From Chthonomonadales bacterium (GTDB lineage Bacteria; Armatimonadota; Chthonomonadetes; Chthonomonadales; CAJBBX01): 64,000 nt of DNA. The notes under the pieces were generated by a model, which did not search any database, was not told the DNA's origin, and worked only from the letters and a program-made list of their open reading frames with translations. The stretch lies in NCBI GenBank assembly GCA_020849275.1, contig JADLGO010000031.1:1-64000 (forward strand), given 5' to 3'. Shown piece after piece: positions 35,212 through 44,311 of this stretch (position 1 is its first letter; each line of letters opens with the position of its first letter). A program made the position numbers and the translations under genes.

Positions 35212-38200
35212 ATGCTTCCCACCATCGTCACGATCCTCTCCCTCTCCGCCGTGCCGCTCGGCCCCGGCGCGAGCGGCCCCGCCCCCTGGCTGTCGCGCAC
35301 CGAGCCCTCTCCCTTCGTGCCGGAGGCCGGTCGCTTCATCGTGGGCCCCGGCGCGCCGACCACCGCCTCGGAAGGGCCCTGGAAGAGCAGCGGGTCGGTC
35401 TCCCACGCCCGCGCTACGTGGCATGTCCGCGGCCCGGTGCGCCGCGCCGTCCTCTTCCTTCACAACGACGGGCCGATTCGCGCGTACTTCGACGGACGAC
35501 TCGTGTGGGAGCCGGGCCAGCGCCTCTGGACCGACGTCGGGCCCCGGCTGAAGCCCGGCCCGCTCTTCGTGGCCCTGCGCGCGTACAGCGACTGGACCGC
35601 CATGTTCTACGCCCAGATGCGCGTGGAGTACGTCGACGGCTCGGTGGAGGACTTCGTCACGCGGGCCGAGGGCTGGCGGATCGCCGCGCGGCCGGCCGAG
35701 GACTGGTTCCGCAACCCGGCCGCCGCGGGCGACTGGCAGCCCGCGCGCGACATCGGCGGCTACCATCCGGAGCCTGGCCAGCGCGCCGCGCGGCATCAGG
35801 AGTTCGCCAGCCTGCCGCGCGAGGGCGTGCGCGCCCTGGTGGCGGAGCACAACGCCCGGCTCCAGCGCGAGTGGCCCCGCGACCGGCAAGCCCGCATGGC
35901 CCCCGGCGGGCCGGACGCTCCAGAGCTCCGCGCGTCGCTTGCCGGATTCGCCCGCCTCAACGACCGGGGTGAGCTCGTCGACGGCGCCGGCCAGGTGCGC
36001 CATCTCCTCTTCGCTCTCTACACCAACCACGGCGCCTACTGCCCCATGGCTCCCGAGTTCGACTGGGACCAGTATGAGCGCGACCTGGAGATGATGGAGC
36101 GCGCCGGAGTCCACCTCTACATGCGCGAGGTCGGGCTCACATGGCTCCTCGACCGCGACGCGGGCTGGCAGAAACTGCCCACCGGGTTCAAACCGAAGGG
36201 CAGCGGCGTCCCGCGCTGTGAGCGCGCGGTCGACCTGCTGGACCACTTTGTGCGGCGCGCCCGCGCCCACGGACGGTACATCGTGTTCGAGGGCGACTTC
36301 TACTGGAATGTGCACGACGCGATCCCGTGGGCGTATCGCACGCGCTACCACCTTTACCCGGAGCTCGCCGAGGCCAACGCACTCGCCCATCGCAAAGTGC
36401 TCGCGCGCTACTTGGACTGCACGAACGTGCTGGGGTACATGATCGGCGAGGAGGACATCCTGCTCGCCTACGACCTGGCCAACCCCCACCAGCACGCGCT
36501 CTTCAGCGGCTGGCTGCGGCGCCGGTACGGCACGCTCGATGCCTTTCGCCGCACCCACGCGCTCGCCTACGACTACGCGGACCTCTCCGGCTTCCGGCCG
36601 GGGCTCTCTCCCACCGGCTACTGGGAGTCCAACTGGCGCGGCCTGCCGCCCGAGCCGGTGCTGGTTCCGGCCTACACGCCCAAGGCCGGCGTGCCCGACG
36701 GCATCCGACGCTGGTCGGACATCCCCCTGCCCGGCTGGCCAAACTACCGCAGCCCGGACGAGCCCGCGGTCGAGCTCGGGGGCCATCGCGAGATCGCGAA
36801 CGGGTCCATTCCCCGCGACCCGCTCTGGCCCGACTTCTACGCGTTCCAGCAGGACGACCTCTACTTCGGCTTCGTCAGCCGCTGGGCGCGCATCGTGCGC
36901 GAGGCCGCGCCCCACCAGCTCCTCTTCTTCTCCAACGCGCAGGACTCCGAGTGCAGCTGGCACTGGCCGGAACTCTACCGCCGGTCCGACCTGCCCTTCG
37001 ACGTGATCGGTGTCGGCGACCACGACGCCGGCAGCGACCTGCCCGAGCTGAAGCCCTGGTACACGGTTCGCAAGGCCATCAAGTCGATAGCCGCCTATCG
37101 GCCCTACGTCCGCGTCCCTGGCGCCGCGCCGCGCGGCATCGCCACGGGCGAGGGGGAGATCGGGCGAAAGGAGCACCCGGAGCAGGTCCGCAACGGCTAC
37201 CTCGGTTACCTGTTCGACGAGATCGGCGGCGGGGTCGCCTGGACGCAGACGTACACCTGGGTGCACATGGCCGGCGGCGACACGGGCGCCCCCAATCGCG
37301 GCGATACCCCGTTCCTGGCGTGGTGCGGGCCGTTCCTACGCGCCGCGCAGGGGGTCCCCTTCGCGCTCAAGCGCCCGGTGCGGGTGCTGATCGTGCGCAA
37401 CCTCGCGCTGGCCAACAGCAACATGAGCGGCCTGGACTGCGGCGACATGTACGCCGTCGCCGAGGCCGTGAGCCAGCTTAACCTCGAGTTCGACATCGTG
37501 ATGGGGCGCGACCTGAGCCATGGACCGCGGCGGGGAAAGGTCGACCTGACGCCCTACCAGCTCGTCATCGTGCCGAACGCGGCGGTTGACCAGCCGGCCA
37601 CGGCCTGGGCGGCGCTCGACGCCTGGCTGAAGGACACGCGCCATGCCGGGCGGCGCGCGCTGGCCATCGGGCGCGTCGGCTCGCTGGACGAGCACCTGCA
37701 GCCGATGGTCGGCTTCGCCGCGCCGGTGGCGCGGTGGCTGGGAGCCTCCTCCTATGCTTCCAGCACGCAACTCACCGGCCGGCAGGACGCCGTTCTGCGC
37801 GCCGACGGCGTCGACACGTCGCTATCGCTCGACTTCGGCGCCGTCCCCCCGACCGGCGAACCGCCCGACGGCGAGCCCTTCGTGACGGTCGGCGGCCTGG
37901 CAGTCGCCCGCAGGCGCGCCTACGGCGCTGGGCAGGTCTTCGCCTTCGGCTTCCCGCTGGGTTTCGCCTCCCGTTTCGGCTCGGAGGACGCGCCCGTGCA
38001 GCGCCCGCTCGACGCCATGCTCCCCGTGCTCGAGGCGATGGCGCGGGCGGCGCACGTCGAGCGCCCGGTGCTGGCGCCGCACAACCTGCGCGTCTACGTG
38101 AGCGACGACGGCCGCATGGTCCTGGTCCGTGAGCGGCAGGGGGTGCGCACCGACGCGGAGGTGGCGGTTCGGCTCCCGGAGGGGGTGCGCTACCCCGGCC

Positions 38201-38328
38201 TGCCGATGAGGCGGACGGCGGACGGCTACGCGCGCTTCCGCGTGCGGCTGGAGCCGTGGACGGGGGCCTGGTGGAAGGCGGAGGAGAGGGAGCACGCGGC
38301 GGCCGGCGATTCCGCCCTTGACAAATAA
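35212..38328 (+). CDS. Large GH42-like beta-galactosidase-related protein
   Basis: A 1038-residue protein with a short signal-like start. A beta-sandwich region (about residues 40-180, with AVLFLHNDGPIRAYFDGRLVW) may bind sugar. A TIM barrel occupies about 260-640 (MMERAGVHLYMREVGLTWLL; NVLGYMIGEEDILLAYD, where the Glu pair is a catalytic candidate). A flavodoxin-like trimerisation-type domain covers about 720-880, and a final small beta domain follows. Start at the ATG of 35212, preceded by AAGGTG. The long span with extra domains fits cleavage of complex plant glycans, but the exact activity is open. Confidence 0.75.
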   Translation: MLPTIVTILSLSAVPLGPGASGPAPWLSRTEPSPFVPEAGRFIVGPGAPTTASEGPWKSSGSVSHARATWHVRGPVRRAVLFLHNDGPIRAYFDGRLVWEPGQRLWTDVGPRLKPGPLFVALRAYSDWTAMFYAQMRVEYVDGSVEDFVTRAEGWRIAARPAEDWFRNPAAAGDWQPARDIGGYHPEPGQRAARHQEFASLPREGVRALVAEHNARLQREWPRDRQARMAPGGPDAPELRASLAGFARLNDRGELVDGAGQVRHLLFALYTNHGAYCPMAPEFDWDQYERDLEMMERAGVHLYMREVGLTWLLDRDAGWQKLPTGFKPKGSGVPRCERAVDLLDHFVRRARAHGRYIVFEGDFYWNVHDAIPWAYRTRYHLYPELAEANALAHRKVLARYLDCTNVLGYMIGEEDILLAYDLANPHQHALFSGWLRRRYGTLDAFRRTHALAYDYADLSGFRPGLSPTGYWESNWRGLPPEPVLVPAYTPKAGVPDGIRRWSDIPLPGWPNYRSPDEPAVELGGHREIANGSIPRDPLWPDFYAFQQDDLYFGFVSRWARIVREAAPHQLLFFSNAQDSECSWHWPELYRRSDLPFDVIGVGDHDAGSDLPELKPWYTVRKAIKSIAAYRPYVRVPGAAPRGIATGEGEIGRKEHPEQVRNGYLGYLFDEIGGGVAWTQTYTWVHMAGGDTGAPNRGDTPFLAWCGPFLRAAQGVPFALKRPVRVLIVRNLALANSNMSGLDCGDMYAVAEAVSQLNLEFDIVMGRDLSHGPRRGKVDLTPYQLVIVPNAAVDQPATAWAALDAWLKDTRHAGRRALAIGRVGSLDEHLQPMVGFAAPVARWLGASSYASSTQLTGRQDAVLRADGVDTSLSLDFGAVPPTGEPPDGEPFVTVGGLAVARRRAYGAGQVFAFGFPLGFASRFGSEDAPVQRPLDAMLPVLEAMARAAHVERPVLAPHNLRVYVSDDGRMVLVRERQGVRTDAEVAVRLPEGVRYPGLPMRRTADGYARFRVRLEPWTGAWWKAEEREHAAAGDSALDK

Positions 38329-38346
38329 TGAGCATACGCCCATAAT
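38318..38346 (+). promoter_or_regulatory. Promoter of DUF134 gene with internal operator
   Basis: TTGACA (38318-38323), 17 bp, CATAAT (38341-38346). The -35 box overlaps the end of the upstream glycosidase gene. An imperfect 22-bp palindrome (38325-38346; arms ATAATGAGCAT and ACGCCCATAAT, 8 of 11 matching) fills the spacer and the -10 box, where a bound regulator would block RNA polymerase. Confidence 0.65.
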
Positions 38347-38376
38347 GCCTATGTCACCCACGGAAGGAGGGGCGTG

Positions 38377-38880
38377 ATGCCGAGGCCGGTGCACTGTCGA
38401 CGCGTGGCCCATCAGCCGGGGAGCGCTCGGTTCGAGCCTGCCGATGCTGCAGCGGGGCCCGAGGTGATCCTGGGGCTGGACGAGCTGGAGGCGCTGCGGC
38501 TGGCGGACCTGGAGGGGCTCTACCAGGAGCAGGCCGCCGACGAGATGGGCGTCTCCCGGCCGACGTTCGGACGCATCGTTGCCTCTGCGCGCCGCAAGGT
38601 GGCCGACGCCCTGGTGAACCGCAAGGTCCTGCGGGTGGCAGGAGGGAATGTGCGGATGACAACGGAGCGCGAGTTCGTGTGCGCGGAGTGCGCGCACAGG
38701 TGGGCGCTGCCCTGCGGGACCGGGCGGCCGGCGGAGTGCCCGGCATGTCACGCGGCGACGTTCCACCGCGTGCACGCCGACGGCACGGTCGGGTGCGGGG
38801 GCCGGCAGCACGGCCGTGGCAAGGGGCATGGCCGTGGCCACTGTGGGCGCCCGGCTGCGGAGTCGGCGGGCACCCCCTGA
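38377..38880 (+). CDS. DUF134-family DNA-binding protein with zinc ribbon
   Basis: A 167-residue protein. DUF134 signature parts are MPRPVHCRRV, LGLDELEALRLADLEGLYQEQAA and a sigma-like helix-turn-helix (MGVSRPTFGRIVASARRKVADAL). A CxxC...CxxC zinc ribbon (CAECAH, CPACHA) and a Gly/His-rich metal-binding-like tail follow. AGGAGG stands six bases before the ATG at 38377, better than for the GTG at 38374. It probably represses itself through the palindrome in its promoter. Confidence 0.88.
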   Translation: MPRPVHCRRVAHQPGSARFEPADAAAGPEVILGLDELEALRLADLEGLYQEQAADEMGVSRPTFGRIVASARRKVADALVNRKVLRVAGGNVRMTTEREFVCAECAHRWALPCGTGRPAECPACHAATFHRVHADGTVGCGGRQHGRGKGHGRGHCGRPAAESAGTP

Positions 38881-39029
38881 TCGCGGCGTCGATGCGCAAG
38901 AGCGGGGCCGGGGCGGGGCGCGCTCCGGCCCCGCCCCAGCGCGATGGCGCGCGACGGTGTGGAGCGGACTCTGCGCGCTCTTGTGCTATGATAGTACGCT
39001 ATGTTTAGCGTGCATAAGGAGATGCCGGA

Positions 39030-40064
39030 TTGCCCCTTCAGCCGTCGCCTGCGCCCCGGCAGGCACCACGTCCCGACTGGCGCAGGGAGCTCGCCAGGTT
39101 CGAGAAGCCCGACACACGCAAGGCCGTCTGGCAGCTCGTCGACACGTTCGTTCCGTACGTCGCGCTCTGGGCGGCCATGGTCGTCATGCTCCGGCAGGGG
39201 CTCTCCTACTGGCTGGTGCTCCCACTGGTCGTCGTCGCCTCCGGCTTCCTCGTGCGGATCTTCATCTTCTTCCACGACTGCTGCCACGACTGTTTCCTGC
39301 CCACCCGCCGCGCCAACCGCCTGGTAGGCTACATCACCGGCGTGCTGACCTTCACGCCGTTCGATGACTGGCGTCATCAGCACGCGCTGCACCATGCGGG
39401 CTCCGGCAACCTGGAGCGCCGGGGCGCCGGCGACATCTGGACGCTGACCGTGGCCGAGTACCGGTCCGCCCCCGGCATTCGGCGGCTTGGCTACCGGCTC
39501 TTCCGCAACCCGCTCGTGCTGTTTCTTCTGGGACCCTTCTACATGTTCTTCGTGGCGCAGCGTTTCTGGCACCGGGAGTCCGGCGAGCGCGGCCGCCGGA
39601 GCGTCGCAGTCACCAACGCGGCGCTGCTCGGCCTGGTCGCCGCCGCGTCACTGACCATCGGGCTCAAGACCTATCTGCTCATCCAGATCCCGGTGATGGC
39701 GGTGGCGGGCATGTTCGGCATCTGGCTCTTCTACGTGCAGCACCAGTACGACCCGACCTACTGGGAGCACCAGTCGGGCTGGGACCCGGTTCAAGCGTCT
39801 CTGGAGGGGAGCTCGTACTACAAGCTGCCGAAGGTGCTCCAGTGGTTCAGCGGCAACATCGGGCTGCACCACATCCATCACCTGCGCGCGCGCATCCCGA
39901 ACTACCACCTGCAGGCGTGTTACGACAGCGTGGCGGAGCTGCAGGCGGTCGAGCCGCTCACGCTGCTGGGTAGCCTGCGCTGCCTGTTCCTCAACCTCTG
40001 GGACGAAGGCGAGCGCCGGATGGTGAGCTTCCGGGCGCTGCGGCGGCGTTCGAGCGCGGCCTGA
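39030..40064 (+). CDS. Fatty-acid desaturase, membrane di-iron type
   Basis: A 344-residue membrane enzyme. The three histidine boxes are FFHDCCHD, RHQHALHHAGSG and, near the C-terminus, HHIHHLR; four or more membrane helices lie around them. Such enzymes insert double bonds in acyl-lipid chains using O2 and two electrons, adjusting membrane fluidity. The TTG start has AAGGAG 9 nt upstream; no better ATG is in frame. The promoter is unclear (TATGAT at 38987, poor -35 box). Position of desaturation not determinable; delta12/omega6-type is the best guess. Confidence 0.9.
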   Translation: MPLQPSPAPRQAPRPDWRRELARFEKPDTRKAVWQLVDTFVPYVALWAAMVVMLRQGLSYWLVLPLVVVASGFLVRIFIFFHDCCHDCFLPTRRANRLVGYITGVLTFTPFDDWRHQHALHHAGSGNLERRGAGDIWTLTVAEYRSAPGIRRLGYRLFRNPLVLFLLGPFYMFFVAQRFWHRESGERGRRSVAVTNAALLGLVAAASLTIGLKTYLLIQIPVMAVAGMFGIWLFYVQHQYDPTYWEHQSGWDPVQASLEGSSYYKLPKVLQWFSGNIGLHHIHHLRARIPNYHLQACYDSVAELQAVEPLTLLGSLRCLFLNLWDEGERRMVSFRALRRRSSAA

Positions 40065-40109
40065 GCGCCGGCGGACGCGGCCGGCGGGCCGCGCCCTGGA
40101 GGGTGGGTC

Positions 40110-40142
40110 GGGCGGCGCTCCGGTGAGACCGGGGCGCCGCCC
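40110..40142 (+). terminator. Terminator after desaturase
   Basis: A 15-bp stem with one G-U pair (40110-40124 with 40128-40142), a 3-nt loop and a short T-rich stretch after it (GTTTCGTCT). Confidence 0.75.
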
Positions 40143-40253
40143 GTTTCGTCTGTGTGACGATGGGCCGGCGCGACGAGCGCGGCGCGAGGAGGGGATGGAC
40201 TGACACAGCAGCGACTCGATAGCGAGGCGTCGCGGGCGCCGAGCGAGCCGGCC

Positions 40254-41111
40254 GTGGCGCCGGAGGCTGTCGCGGAGCGGGCCGGCGTTGCCGGGGAGGC
40301 GCTCTCGCCGGCGGCGGCCGAGCAGCTCCGCCAACTCGAGCTGCACGCCCGAGGCTATCGTCGGGTGCGCGCGCTGACCTTCCTCGGCGTCATGCTGCCC
40401 TCCGTGCTGGCGGGCTTCGTGGCCTTCGTTGCGAGCATGGCGTGGCTGGAGGGCGCTCTGGGCGGCGACAGTGCGGCCCTCGTCGGCTTGCTGGGCTACC
40501 TGAGCGTGGCGTTCCCGCTCATGCTCGTGGGGCTGGCCGCCGCGGCGCGGCGACGCACCGCCAACATCGACCGTGCGGTGCGGGGCCTGGGCAAGGAGGC
40601 GGTACCCGCGCTGATGGACATTCTGCGCGCCGAGATGCGCCCGGGCCGCAACCGCTGGCGGCCCGTGCTTGGAACGGTCATCCGGAAGCTCACGGAGCTT
40701 CTGCCGCGCCTGCGCGCCTCCGACGCCGCGCTTCTCGGCGACCGGCATCGGGCCGCGCTCAACGAAGTGCTGGGCCGGTGCGCGCGCTTCTACATCTGGC
40801 CCGGCCTGCGACTGCTCGGCCGTCATCGGTTGCGCTATCATCCGACGGCCTTCGTCGCCGCCATCCTGAAGGCGCTCGAACAGGTGGGCGATGCCCGCGC
40901 CATCCCCTTTGTGGAGCGGTTGTCGCGCCTGCCGGGCAAGTCGGAAGCCGAGCGCACCATCCGCGAGGCGGCCGAGCGGTGCCTGCCGACGCTGCGCGAG
41001 GCCTCCGAGCGCGTCGAGCTGGCGCGAACGCTGCTGCGCCCGGCCCATGGGGCGGGGGAGGCGGACCCGTCGACCTTGCTGCGGCCGGTGGACGAGGAGA
41101 GCCCGGACTGA
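40254..41111 (+). CDS. Membrane protein with C-terminal helical domain, unknown function
   Basis: A 285-residue protein with two membrane helices (about residues 42-65 and 75-98) and a cytoplasmic-looking helical part with HEAT-like repeats. The GTG at 40254 is the first conventional start but has a poor ribosome binding site. A CTG at 40200 in the same frame has GAGGAGG eight bases upstream and would add 18 residues (TQQRLDSEAS...). No family is recognised. It precedes the large glycosidase-like gene by 50 nt. Confidence 0.6.
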   Translation: MAPEAVAERAGVAGEALSPAAAEQLRQLELHARGYRRVRALTFLGVMLPSVLAGFVAFVASMAWLEGALGGDSAALVGLLGYLSVAFPLMLVGLAAAARRRTANIDRAVRGLGKEAVPALMDILRAEMRPGRNRWRPVLGTVIRKLTELLPRLRASDAALLGDRHRAALNEVLGRCARFYIWPGLRLLGRHRLRYHPTAFVAAILKALEQVGDARAIPFVERLSRLPGKSEAERTIREAAERCLPTLREASERVELARTLLRPAHGAGEADPSTLLRPVDEESPD

Positions 41112-41161
41112 GCCATGCGGAGCGCTGGCGCCACGGCCAGGCACGCGGGGAAGGAGCGAAC

Positions 41162-43951
41162 ATGCGCTGGCGATGGATGGCCACGGGGGCGCTTGCGGCG
41201 CTGACGGCCCTGGCGGCAACGGGCGCCTCCCGCACGCAGCCCGGGCCGCTCCGGTTCGGCTACGAGCAGGGAACCGAGGGCTGGCAGGCCGTGCCGCCAC
41301 CTGCAGGCGTGGCGGTCGCCCTCTCGGTCACTCGGCGGGCCGGGCAGGCGAAGGTGGGCGTCCACGCGCTGGAGGCGCGCTACCGCGTGGAGCCGGGCAA
41401 GCTTGCCGGCGTTACGCACGCCGTGACCGGCGTTGCTGAGGGCGGAATCCGCGCCTGGCTGCGCACCGACGTGACCACCACGCTCGTGCTCGGCGCCATC
41501 GAGCGCGATGGCTCCGCCTATCTGCACGCCGTTCCGATGTCGCCGGGCGCCTGGCGGCGCGTCGAGGTCGCGTTCGCCTCCCTGACCCTGAGCGACGACT
41601 CGAAGGACGAGAACGGGAGGCTGGACCCCGATCAAGTGGGCACGCTGGCCATTGGCGACGCGGCCGGCTTCCTGCCGGGGGCTGCCGCCGGGCCGGAGCG
41701 CATACTGTGGATTGACGAGTACGAGGTGGCCGGCGATATCGAGGGGCCGGAGCGCGCTCCCTACGTTCCGCTGCTGCAGACGGGCCCGCCCGCGCCCTCC
41801 GGGGCGCGCGTGACGGTGGGCGTGACCTACCCACCGGGGCGCTTTGGGCGCGGGCTCCTTGCCGACGCGCCCGGCGAGCTGGCGGCCGTGCCGGTGCAGG
41901 GGGCCCGCGGCGACGCCGGCTGGAGCGGCGCGGAGGGCACCGTGGAGATGTGGGTGAGCCTGCGCGCGGACCGCCTCCGGCCGGACGCCTGTTTGCTCGC
42001 CATGCAGTGCGAGCCTTTCATGGTGGGTCTGCGGGGCAGCCTGCAGTTATTCCACACAGGCACGGGCCAGATCGTGCTCCTGATGAACGCCAACCCGCGG
42101 ACGATGGCCGCCAGCCCGCCGATCCGCTGGCGCCGGGGTGAGTGGCACCATGTGGCGGCGTCGTGGGGGCCGGCGGGCATGCGCCTCTACCTGGATGGCC
42201 GAGTCGTGGGGCGCAATGGCTATGCGGGTGGTCCTGGCGCCCTGGCCGCGGACCTGGTGGTGGGCAACCAGGCCTGGACCATCGCCTCCAACCGATTCGC
42301 CGACGCCGTGCTGGACGACCTGCGCCTCTCGCGGCGCGCCCGCGGCGACACGGAGATCGTCGCCTCCGCCTCGGGCGACGCCCCTCTCGAGAGCGACGAG
42401 GCCACGCTGGCGCTGGAGCACTTCGACGCTTCTCCGGTGCCCCCGCTGCGCCTGCGGCCCGCCGCTGCCCCGTGGCACGCCTCGCCGGCGGGTCGGAGCG
42501 TACGCCTGGCGGTGGAGGCTCCGGCCCCGCGCGACGCGGCCGGCCGGCTGACCTACACGGTTCGTACGCCCGCCGGCGCCGTGGTGCGGCGCGGAAGCGC
42601 GAGGTGGCCGGCGCGCGCCGCGAGCGTCTTGCTCCCACTGGCCGCGCTGCGCTCCCCCGGCTTCTACCGGCTGGACCTGCGCCTGGAGGGTGGCGAGGGC
42701 GGGGCTAACCGCGGCGCGGTATGGTTTCGTGTGGGCGGGGCCCCGGCGCGCGCGGCCGGCGCCGCTCCGCTGTTCGGCGCCTCCGCCTGCTACGCCGAGC
42801 CCGAGGACAACGCCGACTTCTTCCGGCAGGCGGCCGCGGCCGGCGTCCGCACGCTGCGCATGCCGTTCGAGTGGGCCGAGATCGAGCCGCGAGAGGGCCA
42901 CTTCGTCTGGGACCGGTACGACCGGATCGTGCGATGGGCGCGGCGCGACGGCATCGAGTTGATCCCCACCTTCATCTGGGAGAACCCGCAACCGGCGTGG
43001 GCCGGTCCCGGAAACGTGGCGAGGCCGCGCGGCTCGGAGCGCTACCCGCCGACCGACCTCAGGAAGTGGAGCGCGTTCGTCTACCGTGTCGTTGGCCGCT
43101 ACAGGGGCTCGGTGCGCTGGTGGATCCCCGCCAACGAGCCCAACCTGCCGCGCTACTGGCACCCGAAGCCGGACGCCACGGCCTACGTGGCGCTGCTCCG
43201 GGCGACCCGGGAGGCCGCTCGGCGCGCCGACCCGCGCGCGAGGCTGCTCGGCTGCAGCGTGGCGGGCATGGACCTGGGCTTCCTGGAGGCCTGCTTCCGC
43301 GCGGGCGCGCTGCGCTACTGCGACGCCGTGGGCGTACATCCCTACATCTGCCCGCGCAGCCCGGACGAGCCGATCCCGGTCAACGTGCTCGATCCCCGCT
43401 CCATGATCGGGACGTTCCAGCAGGGCCTGGAGGCGGCGGGCAGGCTGATCGCGCGCCATGGCGGGCGGCAGAAGCTGTGGCTGGACGAGGTCGGGCAGCC
43501 CTACCGCGACGACTTCGTCCTACCGGACTGGGGAGTGCCGGAGCCGACCGCGGCCGAGTACGTGGCGAAGCTGTATGCCGCGGCGCTCGCGTCGCGGGTG
43601 GTGGATCGGGTCCTCTGGTTCTCCTTCCGGGGCGGGAAGTATGGCTCGTTCGCGCTCGTGCGGCCGGACGGCAGCCCGACGCTCCCGCTGGCCGCCTACG
43701 CGGTCGCCGCCTCGCGGCTGGACGGGGCCGTCTTCGCGGGGAGCGGGGGGCGGGGAGCGAGCCTGCGCTCCGTGAGGGCGCGACGCGACGGGCAAACGGT
43801 GGAGGTCATCTGGTGCCCCACCGGCAAGCGCGAGATCCGGCTGCGCGCGGGCGAGCGCGCCTCCGACCTGTATGGCTTCCCGGTGGCGGGACCGCGGCTG
43901 ACCGTCGGCGCGGCGCCGATCTACGTCGAGTGGACGGGCGCGAGAAGGTAG
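41162..43951 (+). CDS. Large secreted multidomain glycosidase-like protein (GH39-like)
   Basis: A 929-residue protein with a signal peptide. Residues ~30-200 form a carbohydrate-binding-like beta sandwich. A LamG/concanavalin-type domain lies around ~230-400 (EGTVEMWVSLRAD; WHHVAASWGPAGMRLYLDGR), followed by a linking beta domain. A TIM barrel covers ~540-840, with the acid/base pair in WWIPANEPNLPRYW and a nucleophile candidate in KLWLDEVGQPYR, a GH39/GH5-like layout. It is probably exported and acts on polysaccharides. AAGGAG precedes the ATG at 41162. Confidence 0.82.
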   Translation: MRWRWMATGALAALTALAATGASRTQPGPLRFGYEQGTEGWQAVPPPAGVAVALSVTRRAGQAKVGVHALEARYRVEPGKLAGVTHAVTGVAEGGIRAWLRTDVTTTLVLGAIERDGSAYLHAVPMSPGAWRRVEVAFASLTLSDDSKDENGRLDPDQVGTLAIGDAAGFLPGAAAGPERILWIDEYEVAGDIEGPERAPYVPLLQTGPPAPSGARVTVGVTYPPGRFGRGLLADAPGELAAVPVQGARGDAGWSGAEGTVEMWVSLRADRLRPDACLLAMQCEPFMVGLRGSLQLFHTGTGQIVLLMNANPRTMAASPPIRWRRGEWHHVAASWGPAGMRLYLDGRVVGRNGYAGGPGALAADLVVGNQAWTIASNRFADAVLDDLRLSRRARGDTEIVASASGDAPLESDEATLALEHFDASPVPPLRLRPAAAPWHASPAGRSVRLAVEAPAPRDAAGRLTYTVRTPAGAVVRRGSARWPARAASVLLPLAALRSPGFYRLDLRLEGGEGGANRGAVWFRVGGAPARAAGAAPLFGASACYAEPEDNADFFRQAAAAGVRTLRMPFEWAEIEPREGHFVWDRYDRIVRWARRDGIELIPTFIWENPQPAWAGPGNVARPRGSERYPPTDLRKWSAFVYRVVGRYRGSVRWWIPANEPNLPRYWHPKPDATAYVALLRATREAARRADPRARLLGCSVAGMDLGFLEACFRAGALRYCDAVGVHPYICPRSPDEPIPVNVLDPRSMIGTFQQGLEAAGRLIARHGGRQKLWLDEVGQPYRDDFVLPDWGVPEPTAAEYVAKLYAAALASRVVDRVLWFSFRGGKYGSFALVRPDGSPTLPLAAYAVAASRLDGAVFAGSGGRGASLRSVRARRDGQTVEVIWCPTGKREIRLRAGERASDLYGFPVAGPRLTVGAAPIYVEWTGARR

Positions 43952-44153
43952 GGCGATGCCGGCCAGAGGGTTGGGCCATCCCTGGTCTCCCTGAGTCTCC
44001 GAGGCACGGTCGAGGCAGGAACAGGCACTGCGTCCGCACGAGTGTCGATCTGCCGCGCGTGCCTCATCGCCGCGGCGCGCTCCTCCTGGCATCGGCAACG
44101 GCGCCTCCGTGCTCGCGGGCCATCATGTGGGATGGGACCGGACCCGGCCGTGG

Positions 44154-44186
44154 ACGAGGCCCGAGCGCGCTGTGCTCGGGCCTCGT
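44154..44186 (+). terminator. 13-bp hairpin after glycosidase-like gene
   Basis: A perfect stem (44154-44166 with 44174-44186) with a 7-nt loop. It lies 200 nt after the stop codon and probably ends that transcript. The stretch 43952-44311 has no gene. Confidence 0.6.
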
Positions 44187-44221
44187 AGCACGCGTGGCCC
44201 AGACCGGACCGGCGAATCGCC

Positions 44222-44267
44222 GCAAGGAGGCTCCGCCTGGCACGATTCGTGCAGCCAGCCTCCTTGC
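44222..44267 (+). other. Second hairpin, leader of PEP-CTERM gene
   Basis: An 11-bp stem (44222-44232 with 44257-44267) around a 24-nt loop that holds a smaller stem (GCACG/CGTGC). It ends 44 nt before the ATG at 44312. One arm contains AAGGAGG, so it could hide a Shine-Dalgarno-like sequence. Confidence 0.5.
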
Positions 44268-44311
44268 CGGGCTCATCAAGGACCCGACGATCCCTCGATG
44301 GAGGACGGCAC

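Noticed and set aside
34774-37266. 830-residue minus-strand frame opposite the GH42-like gene
   Set aside because: Shadow frame with no recognisable domain; the plus-strand gene is well supported.
42048-42060. DnaA-box-like sequence (TTATTCCACA) as a sign of oriC
   Set aside because: It has an extra base against TTATCCACA, lies inside a coding region and is a single copy.
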